A DNA stretch of 64,000 nucleotides from Sphaerisporangium sp039871875 (lineage in GTDB: Bacteria > Actinomycetota > Actinomycetes > Streptosporangiales > Streptosporangiaceae): NCBI RefSeq assembly GCF_039871875.1, contig NZ_JBDPMD010000001.1:248001-312000 (forward strand), written 5' to 3'. The position numbers and the translations under genes were made by a program. Positions 30,301-39,088 of this stretch are shown here, one piece after another. Each line of letters opens with the position of its first letter. Within the stretch, counting starts at the first letter, position 1. Under the pieces are notes generated by a model. That model was not told the DNA's origin and searched no databases. It was given only the letters and a program-made list of their open reading frames with translations.

Positions 30301-32964
30301 CTGCGCGAGCGGCTGCCGGACTACATGGTGCCGGTCCGGTACGTGTGGCTGGACGAGATCCCGCTGAAGTCGCACGGCAAGGTGGACCGCGCCGCGCTGC
30401 CCGAGCCCGACGACGCCGCGGCGGGAGAGGCCGCCGAGTACGCGGCGCCCGAGGGCCCGCTGGAGGAGTCCGTCGCCGCCGTCTGGGCCGCGGTGCTCGG
30501 TGTCGAGCGGGTCGGCGCGCTCGACGACTTCTTCGACCTCGGCGGCCACTCGCTGCTCGCCATGCAGGTGATCGCCCGGCTGCGCGGCCTGGACGCCCGC
30601 CCCGTCACGATCATGGACCTGTTCGCGCACCCCACGGTCCGCGCGCTCGCCCGCCTGATGACCAGCGCCGACGACGGCCCCCGCAAGCTGCTGCACCGCC
30701 TCACCCCGGCCCGTCCCGTCACCGCCACGCTGGTGTGCGCGCCCTACGGCGGCGGCAGCGCGGTCATCTACAAGCACCTCGCCGACGCGCTGCCGCAGGA
30801 CTGGGCGCTGTACTCGATCGCGGTGCCCGGGCACGAGCTCGGGGAGGAGGCCCGCCCCATCGAGGAGGTCGCGGCCGGCTGCGCCGCCGAGATCCTCGAC
30901 GGCGTCGAGGGCCCGCTCGTGGTGTACGGCCACTGCGGCCTCGGCGTGATGCTGGTCACCGAGATGGTGCGCCGCCTGGAGGCCGAGGGCCGCGAGGTGG
31001 ACGCCGTGTACCTCGGCGGCATCTTCCCCTTCGCCCGCCCGCGCGGGTTCAGCAGGCGCCTGTCGGACCTGACGGAGCACCTGCGCAGCGACCAGGTCAT
31101 GGCGAACGCCCTCACCGCCGCCGGGATGGACCTGGACGAGGTGGACCCCGAGCAGGTGCGGCTCATCATCCGCAACCGCCGCAAGGGCACCAAGGAGGCG
31201 GAGGCGTACTTCGGGCGGCTGTTCGAGGAGGGCGCCCCGCCGCTGCGCACCCCCGTGATCTCGGTCGTGGGCGAGCGCGACCCGGCGACCGAGTTCTACC
31301 AGGAGCGTTTCCGCGAGTGGCACTGCGTCACCCGCTCGGCGTCCCTGGTGGTGCTGGACGAGGCCGGCCACTTCTTCCTGAAGTACCGCGCCGAGGAGCT
31401 CGCGACGATCCTCACCGGCGTCCACCCCGCCGTCGCGAGCGGCGACGTCGAGCCGTACCTGCGCCGCGAGGACTCCACCTGGTGGCTGCACGGCACCTCC
31501 ACGCTCGACCCCGCCGCGGCCCCTGAGAGCTGGCAGGAGGCCGCGGATCCCGCAGGGACGCCCCCGGCTCCGGTGAACCCGGCCGGAGCCGCGGCGTGGA
31601 CCACGGGGCCGCGGCCGAGCATGCGGCGGTTCGCGGTGGTGGCGGCCGGTCAGCTCGTGTCGATCACCGGGTCGGCGCTCACCGAGTTCGCCATCCCCAT
31701 CTGGATCTACCTGACCACCGGGTCGCTGGCCGACTTCGCGTTGTTCGCCGTGCTCGGCCTGGTGCCCGGCATGCTGGTGTCCCCGCTGGCCGGGGCGATC
31801 GTCGACCGCGCCGACCGCCGCCTGGTCATGCTCGCAGGCGACGTCGGCGCGGGCGGCACCCAGCTCGCGCTCGGCGTGCTGCTGTGGACCGGGAACCTGG
31901 AGATCTGGCACATATATCCGCTGCTCGTCGGCCTGTCCGTCGCGCTGACCTTCCAGCGCCTCGCGTACGGCTCGGCGATACCGCAGCTCGTGCCGAAGCG
32001 CTACCTCGGCCACGCCAACGGCGTGGTGCAGATGGTCACCGGCACCGCGCAGCTCATCGTGCCGCTCGTCGCGGCCGGCCTGATGGCCACCATCGGCCTG
32101 TCCGGCATCCTCGTCATCGACGTGGCGAGCTACGCGGTGGCGATCCTCAGCGTCGCGCTCACCCGGTTCCCCGCGTCCATGGCGTGGAAGCGGCGCGAGT
32201 CGGTGCTCGCCGAGATGGTCCAGGGTTTCCGCTACTCCTGGGGCAACCGCTCGTTCCGCGCCATGCTCGGCTTCTTCGCGGTGCTCAACATCTTCCTGTC
32301 GCCGCTGTTCCTGCTGATCTCGCCGCTGGTGCTGGCCACCGGCACGCTGGCCGACGTCGGGCGGGTCGCGTTCGCGGGCGGCCTCGGCGCGTTCACGGGC
32401 GGCCTGGTGATGACCGTGTGGGGCGGCCCCCGGCGCCGCCGCCTGCGCGGCGTGCTGCTGTCGACCCTGGCGCTCGCGCTGTTCTGCCTGGTCACCGGGC
32501 TGCGGTCCGACCTGCTGGTCATCGGGATCGGCGCGTTCGGCATGTCGATGTGGCTGGCCCTGCTGAACGGCGTCTACGCCACCATCATCCAGGTGAAGGT
32601 GCCGCAGCGGTTCCACGGCCGGGTCATCGCGCTCAACACGCTGGTGGCGTGGTCCACACTGCCGCTCGGCTTCGGCCTGGTGGCGCCGTACGGCACGGCG
32701 CTGTTCGAGCCGCTGCTGGCGCACGGCGGGCCGCTGGCCTCCACCGCGGGCACGCTCGTCGGCACGGGGCCCGGCCGCGGCATCGGCTTTATGTACATCT
32801 GTTTCGCGCTCGCCATGGCGGTGACCGCCCTGGTGGCGATGCGGGTCAAGGTGCTGGCCCGCTTCGACGACGTGGTGCCCGACGCCCTTCCTGACGACCT
32901 GGTCGGCGTCGAGGCGCTGCGGGCCCGCTCCTCCGCCCGCCGGTCCGGGCCGGCGGACGGGTGA
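27370..32964 (+). CDS. NRPS C-A-T-TE fused to an MFS exporter
   Basis: This 1864-residue protein begins at GTG 27370, with GGAGG five bases upstream and GTGA overlap with the first synthetase. Domains in order are a basic N-terminal helix (LSPAKQALLAQRLRRR), C (HHAVTDG near 169), A (YTSGTTG near 640; signature D-F-T-K-V-G-H-V-G-K, close to the aspartate code), T (Ser near 1060), and a thioesterase at about 1115-1350. A linker precedes an MFS domain of about 12 helices at 1417-1835, EntS/MFS-3 like. The TE elbow is G-H-C-G-L, so Cys (near 1188) replaces the usual Ser; the late His is in LDEAGHFF near 1332. The fusion probably couples peptide release to export. Confidence 0.95.
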
Positions 32965-32977
32965 GCGGGCCGCCCGA

Positions 32978-34306
32978 TCAGCGGAGCTCGCCGGTCGCGA
33001 TCACGTCGCGGTACCACAGGGCGCTGTTCTTCGGGGTGCGCCGCTGGGTCTCGTAGTCGACGTGCACGATGCCGAACCGCGGCTCGTACCCCTCGGCCCA
33101 CTCGAAGTTGTCCAGGAAGGACCACACGCAGTAGCCCTCCACCGGCACGCCCTCGGCGAGGGCGTCGGCGACCGCGTCCAGGTGGTCGCGCAGGAACGCG
33201 ATCCGGCCCTGGTCGTCGACGTGCCCGTCCGGCCCGACCTCGTCCGGCGCGCACATGCCGTTCTCGGTGACCACGATCGGCACGGCCGGGTACTCGTCCT
33301 TCAGCCGCACCAGCAGGTCGTACAGGCCGCGCGGGTAGATCTCCAGCCACTCGAGCTGGGCCGTCGGGTACTTGAGCACCCGCTCGCCGCTGCGGTCCAG
33401 GAACTGGGAGTTGTAGTACTGCACGCCGAGCACGTCCACCGGCTCGCTGATCACGGCCAGGTCGCCGTCGCGGATGTGGTCGGGCATCGGGCTGCGCTCG
33501 GCGATCCACTCCAGCGTGTCGGCGGGGTAGGCGCCCTTGAAGATCGGGTCGAGGTAGACGCGGTTCTCCAGCCCGTCCCGGTGCCGCACCACCGCCGCGA
33601 GCGCGGGGTCGTCGTCGGTGTCGTCGGCGGCGTAGGTGGGGTGCAGGTTGAGCGCGGGGCCGACGCGGCGGCCGGGGTGGCGCTCGTGCAGCACCCGGGA
33701 GGCCAGGCCGTGCGCGAGCAGCAGGTGGTGCAGCGCCACGAAGGCGCGGCTGTCGTCCTGGAACCCGGGGGCGTGGATGCCCCAGCGGTAGCCGCAGTCG
33801 ACGACGGTCTTCGGCTCGTTGACGGTGAGCCAGTCGCGGATGTCCAGCGCGCCGTACATGATCTCGGCGTACTCGGCGAACCGCTCGGCGGTGTCCCGGT
33901 TCTCCCAGCCCCCGGCTTCCTGGAGGGCCTGGGGGAGGTCCCAGTGGAACAGCGTGGCCATCGGCGTGATGCCGCGCTCACGCAGGCCGTCCACCAGGCG
34001 GCGGTAGAAGTCGAGGCCGCGCTGCTCGGGCCGGCCCCTGCCGGTGGGCTGGATCCGGGGCCAGGCGACGGAGAACCGGTAGCCGCGCAGGCCGAGCGCG
34101 GCCATCAGGTCGAGGTCCTCGGTGTACCGGTGGTAGTGGTCGGCGGCCACGGCTCCGGTGGCGCCGTCCTTGACGTTGCCGGGCACCGAACAGAAGGTGT
34201 CCCAGACGGACAGCCCCCGCCCGTCCTCGCCGACGGCGCCCTCGATCTGGTACGCGGACGTCGCGGCGCTCCAGGTGAAGCCGCCGGGGAAGCGTGGGTC
34301 AGGCAC
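32978..34306 (-). CDS. GH1 beta-glucosidase (second copy)
   Basis: This 442-residue family-1 glycoside hydrolase hydrolyses beta-glucosides such as cellobiose with retention. The acid/base Glu is in TVNEP near residue 163, the nucleophile Glu in VTENG near 346, and the N-terminal FTWSAATSAYQIEGA and GGWENRDTA are typical. There is no signal peptide, so it acts inside the cell. GTG 34306 has GAGGAGGAA upstream. It follows cebR by 72 bp, with a small hairpin (CCCGGCCG / CGGCCGGG at 34341-34361) between, and converges on the second synthetase with only 13 bp of spacing. It may degrade the inducer, or trim glucose from the glycosylated peptide; the latter is speculative. Confidence 0.93.
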   Translation of the reverse strand: MPDPRFPGGFTWSAATSAYQIEGAVGEDGRGLSVWDTFCSVPGNVKDGATGAVAADHYHRYTEDLDLMAALGLRGYRFSVAWPRIQPTGRGRPEQRGLDFYRRLVDGLRERGITPMATLFHWDLPQALQEAGGWENRDTAERFAEYAEIMYGALDIRDWLTVNEPKTVVDCGYRWGIHAPGFQDDSRAFVALHHLLLAHGLASRVLHERHPGRRVGPALNLHPTYAADDTDDDPALAAVVRHRDGLENRVYLDPIFKGAYPADTLEWIAERSPMPDHIRDGDLAVISEPVDVLGVQYYNSQFLDRSGERVLKYPTAQLEWLEIYPRGLYDLLVRLKDEYPAVPIVVTENGMCAPDEVGPDGHVDDQGRIAFLRDHLDAVADALAEGVPVEGYCVWSFLDNFEWAEGYEPRFGIVHVDYETQRRTPKNSALWYRDVIATGELR

Positions 34307-34378
34307 GGTGGTTCCTCCTCGCGCGAAAGTGCCCCGGCGGCCCGGCCGGCGGGCGGCCGGGGCCGTCGAGACGCACCG

Positions 34379-35398
34379 TCAGGCCGAGCCGCGCTCGACC
34401 AGATGGGTGTCCAGGATGACGACCGGCTGCTCCAGCCGCTCGCCGTTGATCCGGGCGACCAGCAACTGGGCCATCTGGCGGCCCATGTCCTCCGACGGCT
34501 GGTGGACGCTGGTGAGCGGGGGCATGCAGTGCGCGGAGATCGGTGAATCGTCGAAGCCGATCACCGCCACGTCGTCGGGGATGGACTTGCCGCGGTCCTT
34601 GAGCACCCGCATGGCGCCGATGGCCATCGGGTCCGAGGCGGTGAACACCGCGTCCAGCGTCGGGTGCTCGTCGAGCAGCCGTTTCATCGCCTCGACCCCG
34701 CTGCTCTCGGAGAAGTCGCCGAACGCGACGAGCTCGGGCATGCCCGTGGCGAGCAGCGCGTCGCGGTAGCCGGCCAGACGGTCGACACCCACGCCCATGT
34801 CCTGCGGGCCGGCGATGGTGGCGATCTGCCGCCGCCCCTTGCCGAGGAGGTACTTGACCGCCTGACGGGCGCCGGCCCGGTTGTCCATGTCGACGAAGCT
34901 GTAGGGGGTGAACCCCACGGGCCGGCCGCCGAGGACGGTGGGCACGCCCATCTCCTCCAGCCGCCCCGGCAGCGGGTCGCCGCCGTGCAGCGAGATCAGC
35001 AGCACGCCGTCGACGTGCTGGCCGGTGAGGTAGAGCTCCAGCCGTTCGTGCTCGTCCCTGGACTGCGCCATGGTGAGGATGAGCTGGAGCCCTGTCTCCG
35101 ACAACGTCGAGCCGATGCCGCGGATGATGCCCGCGAAGAACGGCTCGTCGAAGATCCGCTGCTCGGATTCGGACACGACCAGCGCGACGGTGTCCGTGCG
35201 CCTGGTGACCAGGGTGCGCGCCGCCCGGTTCGGCACGTAGCCGAGCTCGTCGATCGCCTGTTGCACCGCCTCGCGGGCCTTCTCGCTCACCTTGGGTGAG
35301 CCGTTGATGACGCGCGAGACGGTGCCCCGGCCGACCCCGGCACGGGCGGCGACCGCCTCCAGAGTCGGTCGCGCCTCCGAGCGGCGGTCCCCGTTCAT
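34379..35398 (-). CDS. cebR: LacI-family repressor, CebR homologue
   Basis: This 339-residue LacI/GalR regulator has a DNA-binding helix-turn-helix at about residues 12-37 (TLEAVAARAGVGRGTVSRVINGS) and hinge VPNRAARTL. The periplasmic-binding-protein-like effector domain includes VIGFDDSPIS. The HTH and the VALVVSESE stretch closely resemble Streptomyces CebR, which binds TGGGAGCGCTCCCA and is released by cellobiose. ATG has AGGAGGGGG upstream. It sits 30 bp after bglC, inside the transporter operon rather than divergent from it, so it is probably autoregulated through the cebE promoter. The five matching operators in this window are its expected targets. Confidence 0.9.
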   Translation of the reverse strand: MNGDRRSEARPTLEAVAARAGVGRGTVSRVINGSPKVSEKAREAVQQAIDELGYVPNRAARTLVTRRTDTVALVVSESEQRIFDEPFFAGIIRGIGSTLSETGLQLILTMAQSRDEHERLELYLTGQHVDGVLLISLHGGDPLPGRLEEMGVPTVLGGRPVGFTPYSFVDMDNRAGARQAVKYLLGKGRRQIATIAGPQDMGVGVDRLAGYRDALLATGMPELVAFGDFSESSGVEAMKRLLDEHPTLDAVFTASDPMAIGAMRVLKDRGKSIPDDVAVIGFDDSPISAHCMPPLTSVHQPSEDMGRQMAQLLVARINGERLEQPVVILDTHLVERGSA

Positions 35399-35428
35399 GA
35401 AAGGTGCCCCCTCCTGTTCACCTAGGCC

Positions 35429-36865
35429 CTATTCTGCCGGAGCGCGAAGGCCGCCTCGGCGGATGGTGTCGGCGTACCACGTCGCGCTGGCCTTGGGGGT
35501 TCTCCGCTGGGTGGGGTAATCGACGTAGACGAGCCCGAACCGCTTGCCGTACCCCCACGCCCACTCGAAGTTGTCCATCAACGACCAAGCGAAGTATCCC
35601 TTGAGAGGGATTCCCGCCTCAATGGCGGTGTGGCACGTTCGCAGGTGCGCCTCGATGTAGGACAGGCGCTCCAGGTCGTTCACCTGTCCGTCCTCCTCGA
35701 CGACGTCCTCGAAGGCCGCGCCGTTCTCGGAGATGACCAGCGGGATCGGCGGGTAGTCGCGGGCGAGGCGCTGCAGCACCTCCAGCAGGCCGATGTCGTC
35801 GATCTCCCAGCCCATCGAGGTGACGGGGCGCCCGCCGTTGACGAACGACACGTCCTCGCTGCCCGGCCACGGCGACCCGGCGCCGGTGGGCGCGGCGGCG
35901 GCGGACGCGGCCCCGCCCGGCTTGCCCGAGACGGTGAACCGGCTGTAGTAGTTGACCATCAGCGTGTCGAACGGCGTGGAGATGGTCTTCATGTCGCCGT
36001 CCTGGATGAAGTCGATCTCGGCGACCTTGCTCAGGTCCTCCAGGACGTCCTCGGGGTAGGAGCCCTTGAGGAGCGCGTCCAGGAAGAACCTGTTCTGCAG
36101 GCCGTCGATGCGCCGGGCGGCGTCCAGGTCGGCCGGGGTGTCCTCGGCCGGCGTGATGGCGTACAGGTTGACCGAGCCGCCGATCTGCGCGCCAGCCCCC
36201 TGGGCGCGCAGAGCCTGCACGGCGAGGCCGTGTGCCAGGTTGAGGTGGTGCGCGGCGCGGATGGCCGACTGCGGGTCGCGGCGCCCGGGGGCGTGCTCGC
36301 CGGAGGCGTAGCCGAGGAACGCCGAGCACCACGGCTCGTTCACGGTGCTCCAGTTGCGCACCCGGTCCCCGAGAGCTTGGTGGACGCAGGCCGCGAAGTC
36401 GGCGAAGCGCTTCGACGTGTCGCGTACCGGCCACCCGCCGAGGTCCTCGAGTGCCTGCGGCAGGTCCCAGTGGTACAGGGTGAGCCAGGGGGAAATGCCG
36501 TGGTCGAGCAGCTCGTCGACCAGGCGGCGGTAGAAGTCGAGCCCGGCCTGGTTCACCTCGCCGGCGCCGTACGGCATGATGCGCGGCCAGGAGACCGAGA
36601 ACCGGTACGCGGTCAGGCCGAGGTCGGCCATGACCTTGACGTCTTCCCGGTACCGGTTGTAGTGGTCGATGGCGACGCTGGCGTCGTCGCCGTTGAGCAC
36701 GCGGCCGGGTTGCCGTACGAACGTGTCCCAGATGGAGGTGCCGCGCCCGTCCGTGCCGGTCGATCCTTCGATCTGGTACGCCGAGGTGGCGGCGCCCCAG
36801 ACGAAATCGGCCGGGAAGACAAGGGCGGGGGCGTCGATCTGGGGTTGAGTCTGCTGCGTGGTCAC
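35429..36865 (-). CDS. bglC: GH1 beta-glucosidase of the ceb operon
   Basis: This 478-residue family-1 beta-glucosidase hydrolyses imported cellobiose or cello-oligosaccharides to glucose in the cytoplasm. The acid/base Glu is in TVNEP near residue 178, and the nucleophile is in ISENG near 379. A Gly/Ala-rich insert of about 25 residues near 327-350 is longer than in the second copy. GTG 36865 overlaps the cebG stop as GTGA, so translation is coupled to the permease. The gene order cebE-cebF-cebG-bglC matches that of Streptomyces. No signal peptide is present. The enzyme should set the intracellular level of the CebR inducer. Confidence 0.94.
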   Translation of the reverse strand: MTTQQTQPQIDAPALVFPADFVWGAATSAYQIEGSTGTDGRGTSIWDTFVRQPGRVLNGDDASVAIDHYNRYREDVKVMADLGLTAYRFSVSWPRIMPYGAGEVNQAGLDFYRRLVDELLDHGISPWLTLYHWDLPQALEDLGGWPVRDTSKRFADFAACVHQALGDRVRNWSTVNEPWCSAFLGYASGEHAPGRRDPQSAIRAAHHLNLAHGLAVQALRAQGAGAQIGGSVNLYAITPAEDTPADLDAARRIDGLQNRFFLDALLKGSYPEDVLEDLSKVAEIDFIQDGDMKTISTPFDTLMVNYYSRFTVSGKPGGAASAAAAPTGAGSPWPGSEDVSFVNGGRPVTSMGWEIDDIGLLEVLQRLARDYPPIPLVISENGAAFEDVVEEDGQVNDLERLSYIEAHLRTCHTAIEAGIPLKGYFAWSLMDNFEWAWGYGKRFGLVYVDYPTQRRTPKASATWYADTIRRGGLRAPAE

Positions 36866-37743
36866 GCTTTGACCGCACCTTCCATGAGTCCGCCGACGAT
36901 CTGCCGGCCGAACGCGATGAATACGACGATGAGGGGGAGGACCGAGAGGGCCGTTCCGGTGAAGATCAGGACGTAGTCCGTGGTGTGCGCCGCGGTGAGG
37001 AAACTGATGGACACCTGGACGGTGGGGTTGTCCGGGGTCAGCACGATCAGCGGCCACATGAACTCGTTCCAGTTCAACATGAACGTCTGCAGCGCCAGCA
37101 CGGCCATGCCGGGCCGTACGGCGGGCAGGATGACGTTCCACCAGATGCGCATGGTGGACGCGCCGTCGACACGGGCCGCCTCGACCAGCTCCTCCGGCAC
37201 GGCCTGGTCGGTGTACTGCGTCATCATGAACACGCCGAACCCGTTGAGCAGGTAGGGCAGGATGACGGCCTTCAGCGTGCCGACCCAGCCGAGGTCCACC
37301 ATGAGCTGGTAGAGCGGGACGATGCCCATCTGCTGGAGCGGCACCATCATGGTGATCAGGATGGAGCCGAGCAGCAGGTTGCGCCCGCGGAAGTGCAGCC
37401 GGGCGAAGGCGAAGCCCGCGAACGTCGAGATGATCACGACGGAGACGGTCACCGTGCTGGTGACGATCAGCGAGTTCACCAGGCCCTGCAGGAAGTGCGC
37501 GTCCTCGGTGGCGAGCACGCGCGCGATGTTCTCGCCCAGGTTCCCGCCGGGCAGCAGGATGGGCGGCACGGTCACCGCGTCGGCGTTGGTGCGCGACGCG
37601 ATGATGATCATCCAGTAGATCGGGAAGATCGACAGGATGACCGTGATACCCAGGGCGATCTTGGTGAGCGGCGTGGCGCGGAAGGGGTCGCGCTTGCCGT
37701 CGCCCCGGCTCGGGGCGGTCCTGCCCTGCGCGATGGCGGTCAC
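36862..37743 (-). CDS. cebG: Cellobiose ABC transporter permease CebG
   Basis: This 293-residue inner-membrane permease of the MalG family has about six transmembrane helices. The EAA loop, which contacts the ATPase, is EELVEAARVDGASTMRIWWNVILP. GTG 37743 overlaps the cebF stop as GTGA. It pairs with CebF to form the channel for cellobiose/cellotriose delivered by CebE. No ATPase gene lies in this operon, as in Streptomyces, where the shared MsiK protein energises uptake. Confidence 0.92.
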   Translation of the reverse strand: MTAIAQGRTAPSRGDGKRDPFRATPLTKIALGITVILSIFPIYWMIIIASRTNADAVTVPPILLPGGNLGENIARVLATEDAHFLQGLVNSLIVTSTVTVSVVIISTFAGFAFARLHFRGRNLLLGSILITMMVPLQQMGIVPLYQLMVDLGWVGTLKAVILPYLLNGFGVFMMTQYTDQAVPEELVEAARVDGASTMRIWWNVILPAVRPGMAVLALQTFMLNWNEFMWPLIVLTPDNPTVQVSISFLTAAHTTDYVLIFTGTALSVLPLIVVFIAFGRQIVGGLMEGAVKA

Positions 37744-38717
37744 TTGGTGCCTCCGATCCTGCGGACGAACGCGTAGTTGATCGCCACGCCGATCAGGATC
37801 AGCACGAACAGCAGCCACGCGGCCGCCGCCGCGTACCCGTAGTCGAAGTCTCGGAAGCCCTCTTTGACGATGTACATGGCGATTGTCTGGAATTGGCCGG
37901 TACTACCACCTTCCATTCGGTTGCTGCCGAACATGACCGGTTCGGCGAACAAGGTGAGCCCGCCGATGGTGGAGATGAAGACCGTGAAGATGATCGTCGG
38001 ACGGATCATCGGGAGCGTGATGCTCCAGAACTGCCGGCGCGGGGACGCCCCGTCGATGGACGCCGCCTCGTACAGGTCCCGCGGGATGGTCTGCATGCCG
38101 GCCAGGTAGATGATCGCGTTGTAGCCGGTCCAGCGCCAGTCGACCATGGTGGCGATGGCGATCCAGGAGGACCACTTGGCGTTCTGCCAGTTGATGTTCT
38201 CGACGCCGAAGAAGCCGAGGATCCAGTTGATCATGCCGAAGTCGCGGCCGAAGAGCTGGGTGAACACGATGGCCACCGCGACCACCGAGGTGACCAGGGG
38301 GATCAGCACACCGAGGCGGAAGAACAGGCGCCCGCGCAGCCGCTTGTTCAGCGCGTTGGCCAGCATCAGGGCGAGGATCAGCTGCGGCACCGTGGCGAGG
38401 ACGAAGATGCCGACGGTGTTGATCACCGCGTTCCAGAAGGCCGAGTCGGTCAGCAGGCTGGTGTAGTTGGCGAGGCCGGTGAACTCGGCGTCACCGCCGG
38501 CCAGCTCGTAGTCGTGCAGCGACACCCACAACGTGAAGACGAGCGGGAACAGCCCGAAGATCGCGAAGAGGATGAAGTACGGCGAGATCAGAAAGTACGG
38601 GGTGGCCTTGATATCGACGTTCGACCAGAAGCGGCGCGACGGCTTTTGGTGGTGCCGGCCCGGCCGGGGCCGTACCGGCGCCGGATCCGCCCGCTGCGGG
38701 GAGAGATTGACGCTCAT
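37740..38717 (-). CDS. cebF: Cellobiose ABC transporter permease CebF
   Basis: This 325-residue permease of the MalF family has a 40-residue basic, Pro-rich cytoplasmic N-terminus and six transmembrane helices. Its EAA loop is RDLYEAASIDGASPRRQFWSITLP near residue 220. It is coupled to cebG by GTGA overlap. It is separated from cebE by 371 bp containing a strong hairpin but no gene, so it may be expressed at a lower level than the binding protein. Confidence 0.92.
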   Translation of the reverse strand: MSVNLSPQRADPAPVRPRPGRHHQKPSRRFWSNVDIKATPYFLISPYFILFAIFGLFPLVFTLWVSLHDYELAGGDAEFTGLANYTSLLTDSAFWNAVINTVGIFVLATVPQLILALMLANALNKRLRGRLFFRLGVLIPLVTSVVAVAIVFTQLFGRDFGMINWILGFFGVENINWQNAKWSSWIAIATMVDWRWTGYNAIIYLAGMQTIPRDLYEAASIDGASPRRQFWSITLPMIRPTIIFTVFISTIGGLTLFAEPVMFGSNRMEGGSTGQFQTIAMYIVKEGFRDFDYGYAAAAAWLLFVLILIGVAINYAFVRRIGGTK

Positions 38718-39034
38718 CGGATTTCCGGGGTGGCTCCTGGCTCACGGCCAGGGCAGCGCGGCCCCTTTCTCCTTCGCTCGTGGGTGACAGTCAGTTGTCC
38801 GTCCACCACGGCGCCGCGTCCGGTGGCGGCGTCGCGGGGCCGGGTGCGCGCACGCTCGGCCGCTGCGGAAGGCCGTCTCGCCGGACGCGGCGCGGAGCCG
38901 CGCACGACCAGCCCCTGCACAGGGAGGTCTTCGGAGGTCGTCCGTGCGGAAAAGGTCAACGAAGTCGTCCTTTCGGCGGTCGGCGCGAAGGGCGGCAGCG
39001 CATGTCCCCGCTGCCGCCGCTCGCTCGACGGAAG

Positions 39035-39075
39035 GTCACCGGCCCACTGGAGGGTCGCCACTGCGGGCCGGTGAC
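39035..39075. terminator. Intercistronic hairpin between cebE and cebF
   Basis: Perfect 11-nt arms GTCACCGGCCC / GGGCCGGTGAC with a 19-base loop lie just after the cebE stop. In binding-protein operons such a hairpin commonly stabilises the upstream message or partly terminates transcription. The rest of the 371-bp gap (38718-39088) shows no gene. Confidence 0.65.
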
Positions 39076-39088
39076 GTCGGTGGGTTGA

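Noticed and set aside
34379..35430. A CebR box directly upstream of cebR
   Set aside because: The 30-bp gap after bglC and the end of bglC contain no TGGGAGCGCTCCCA-like palindrome.
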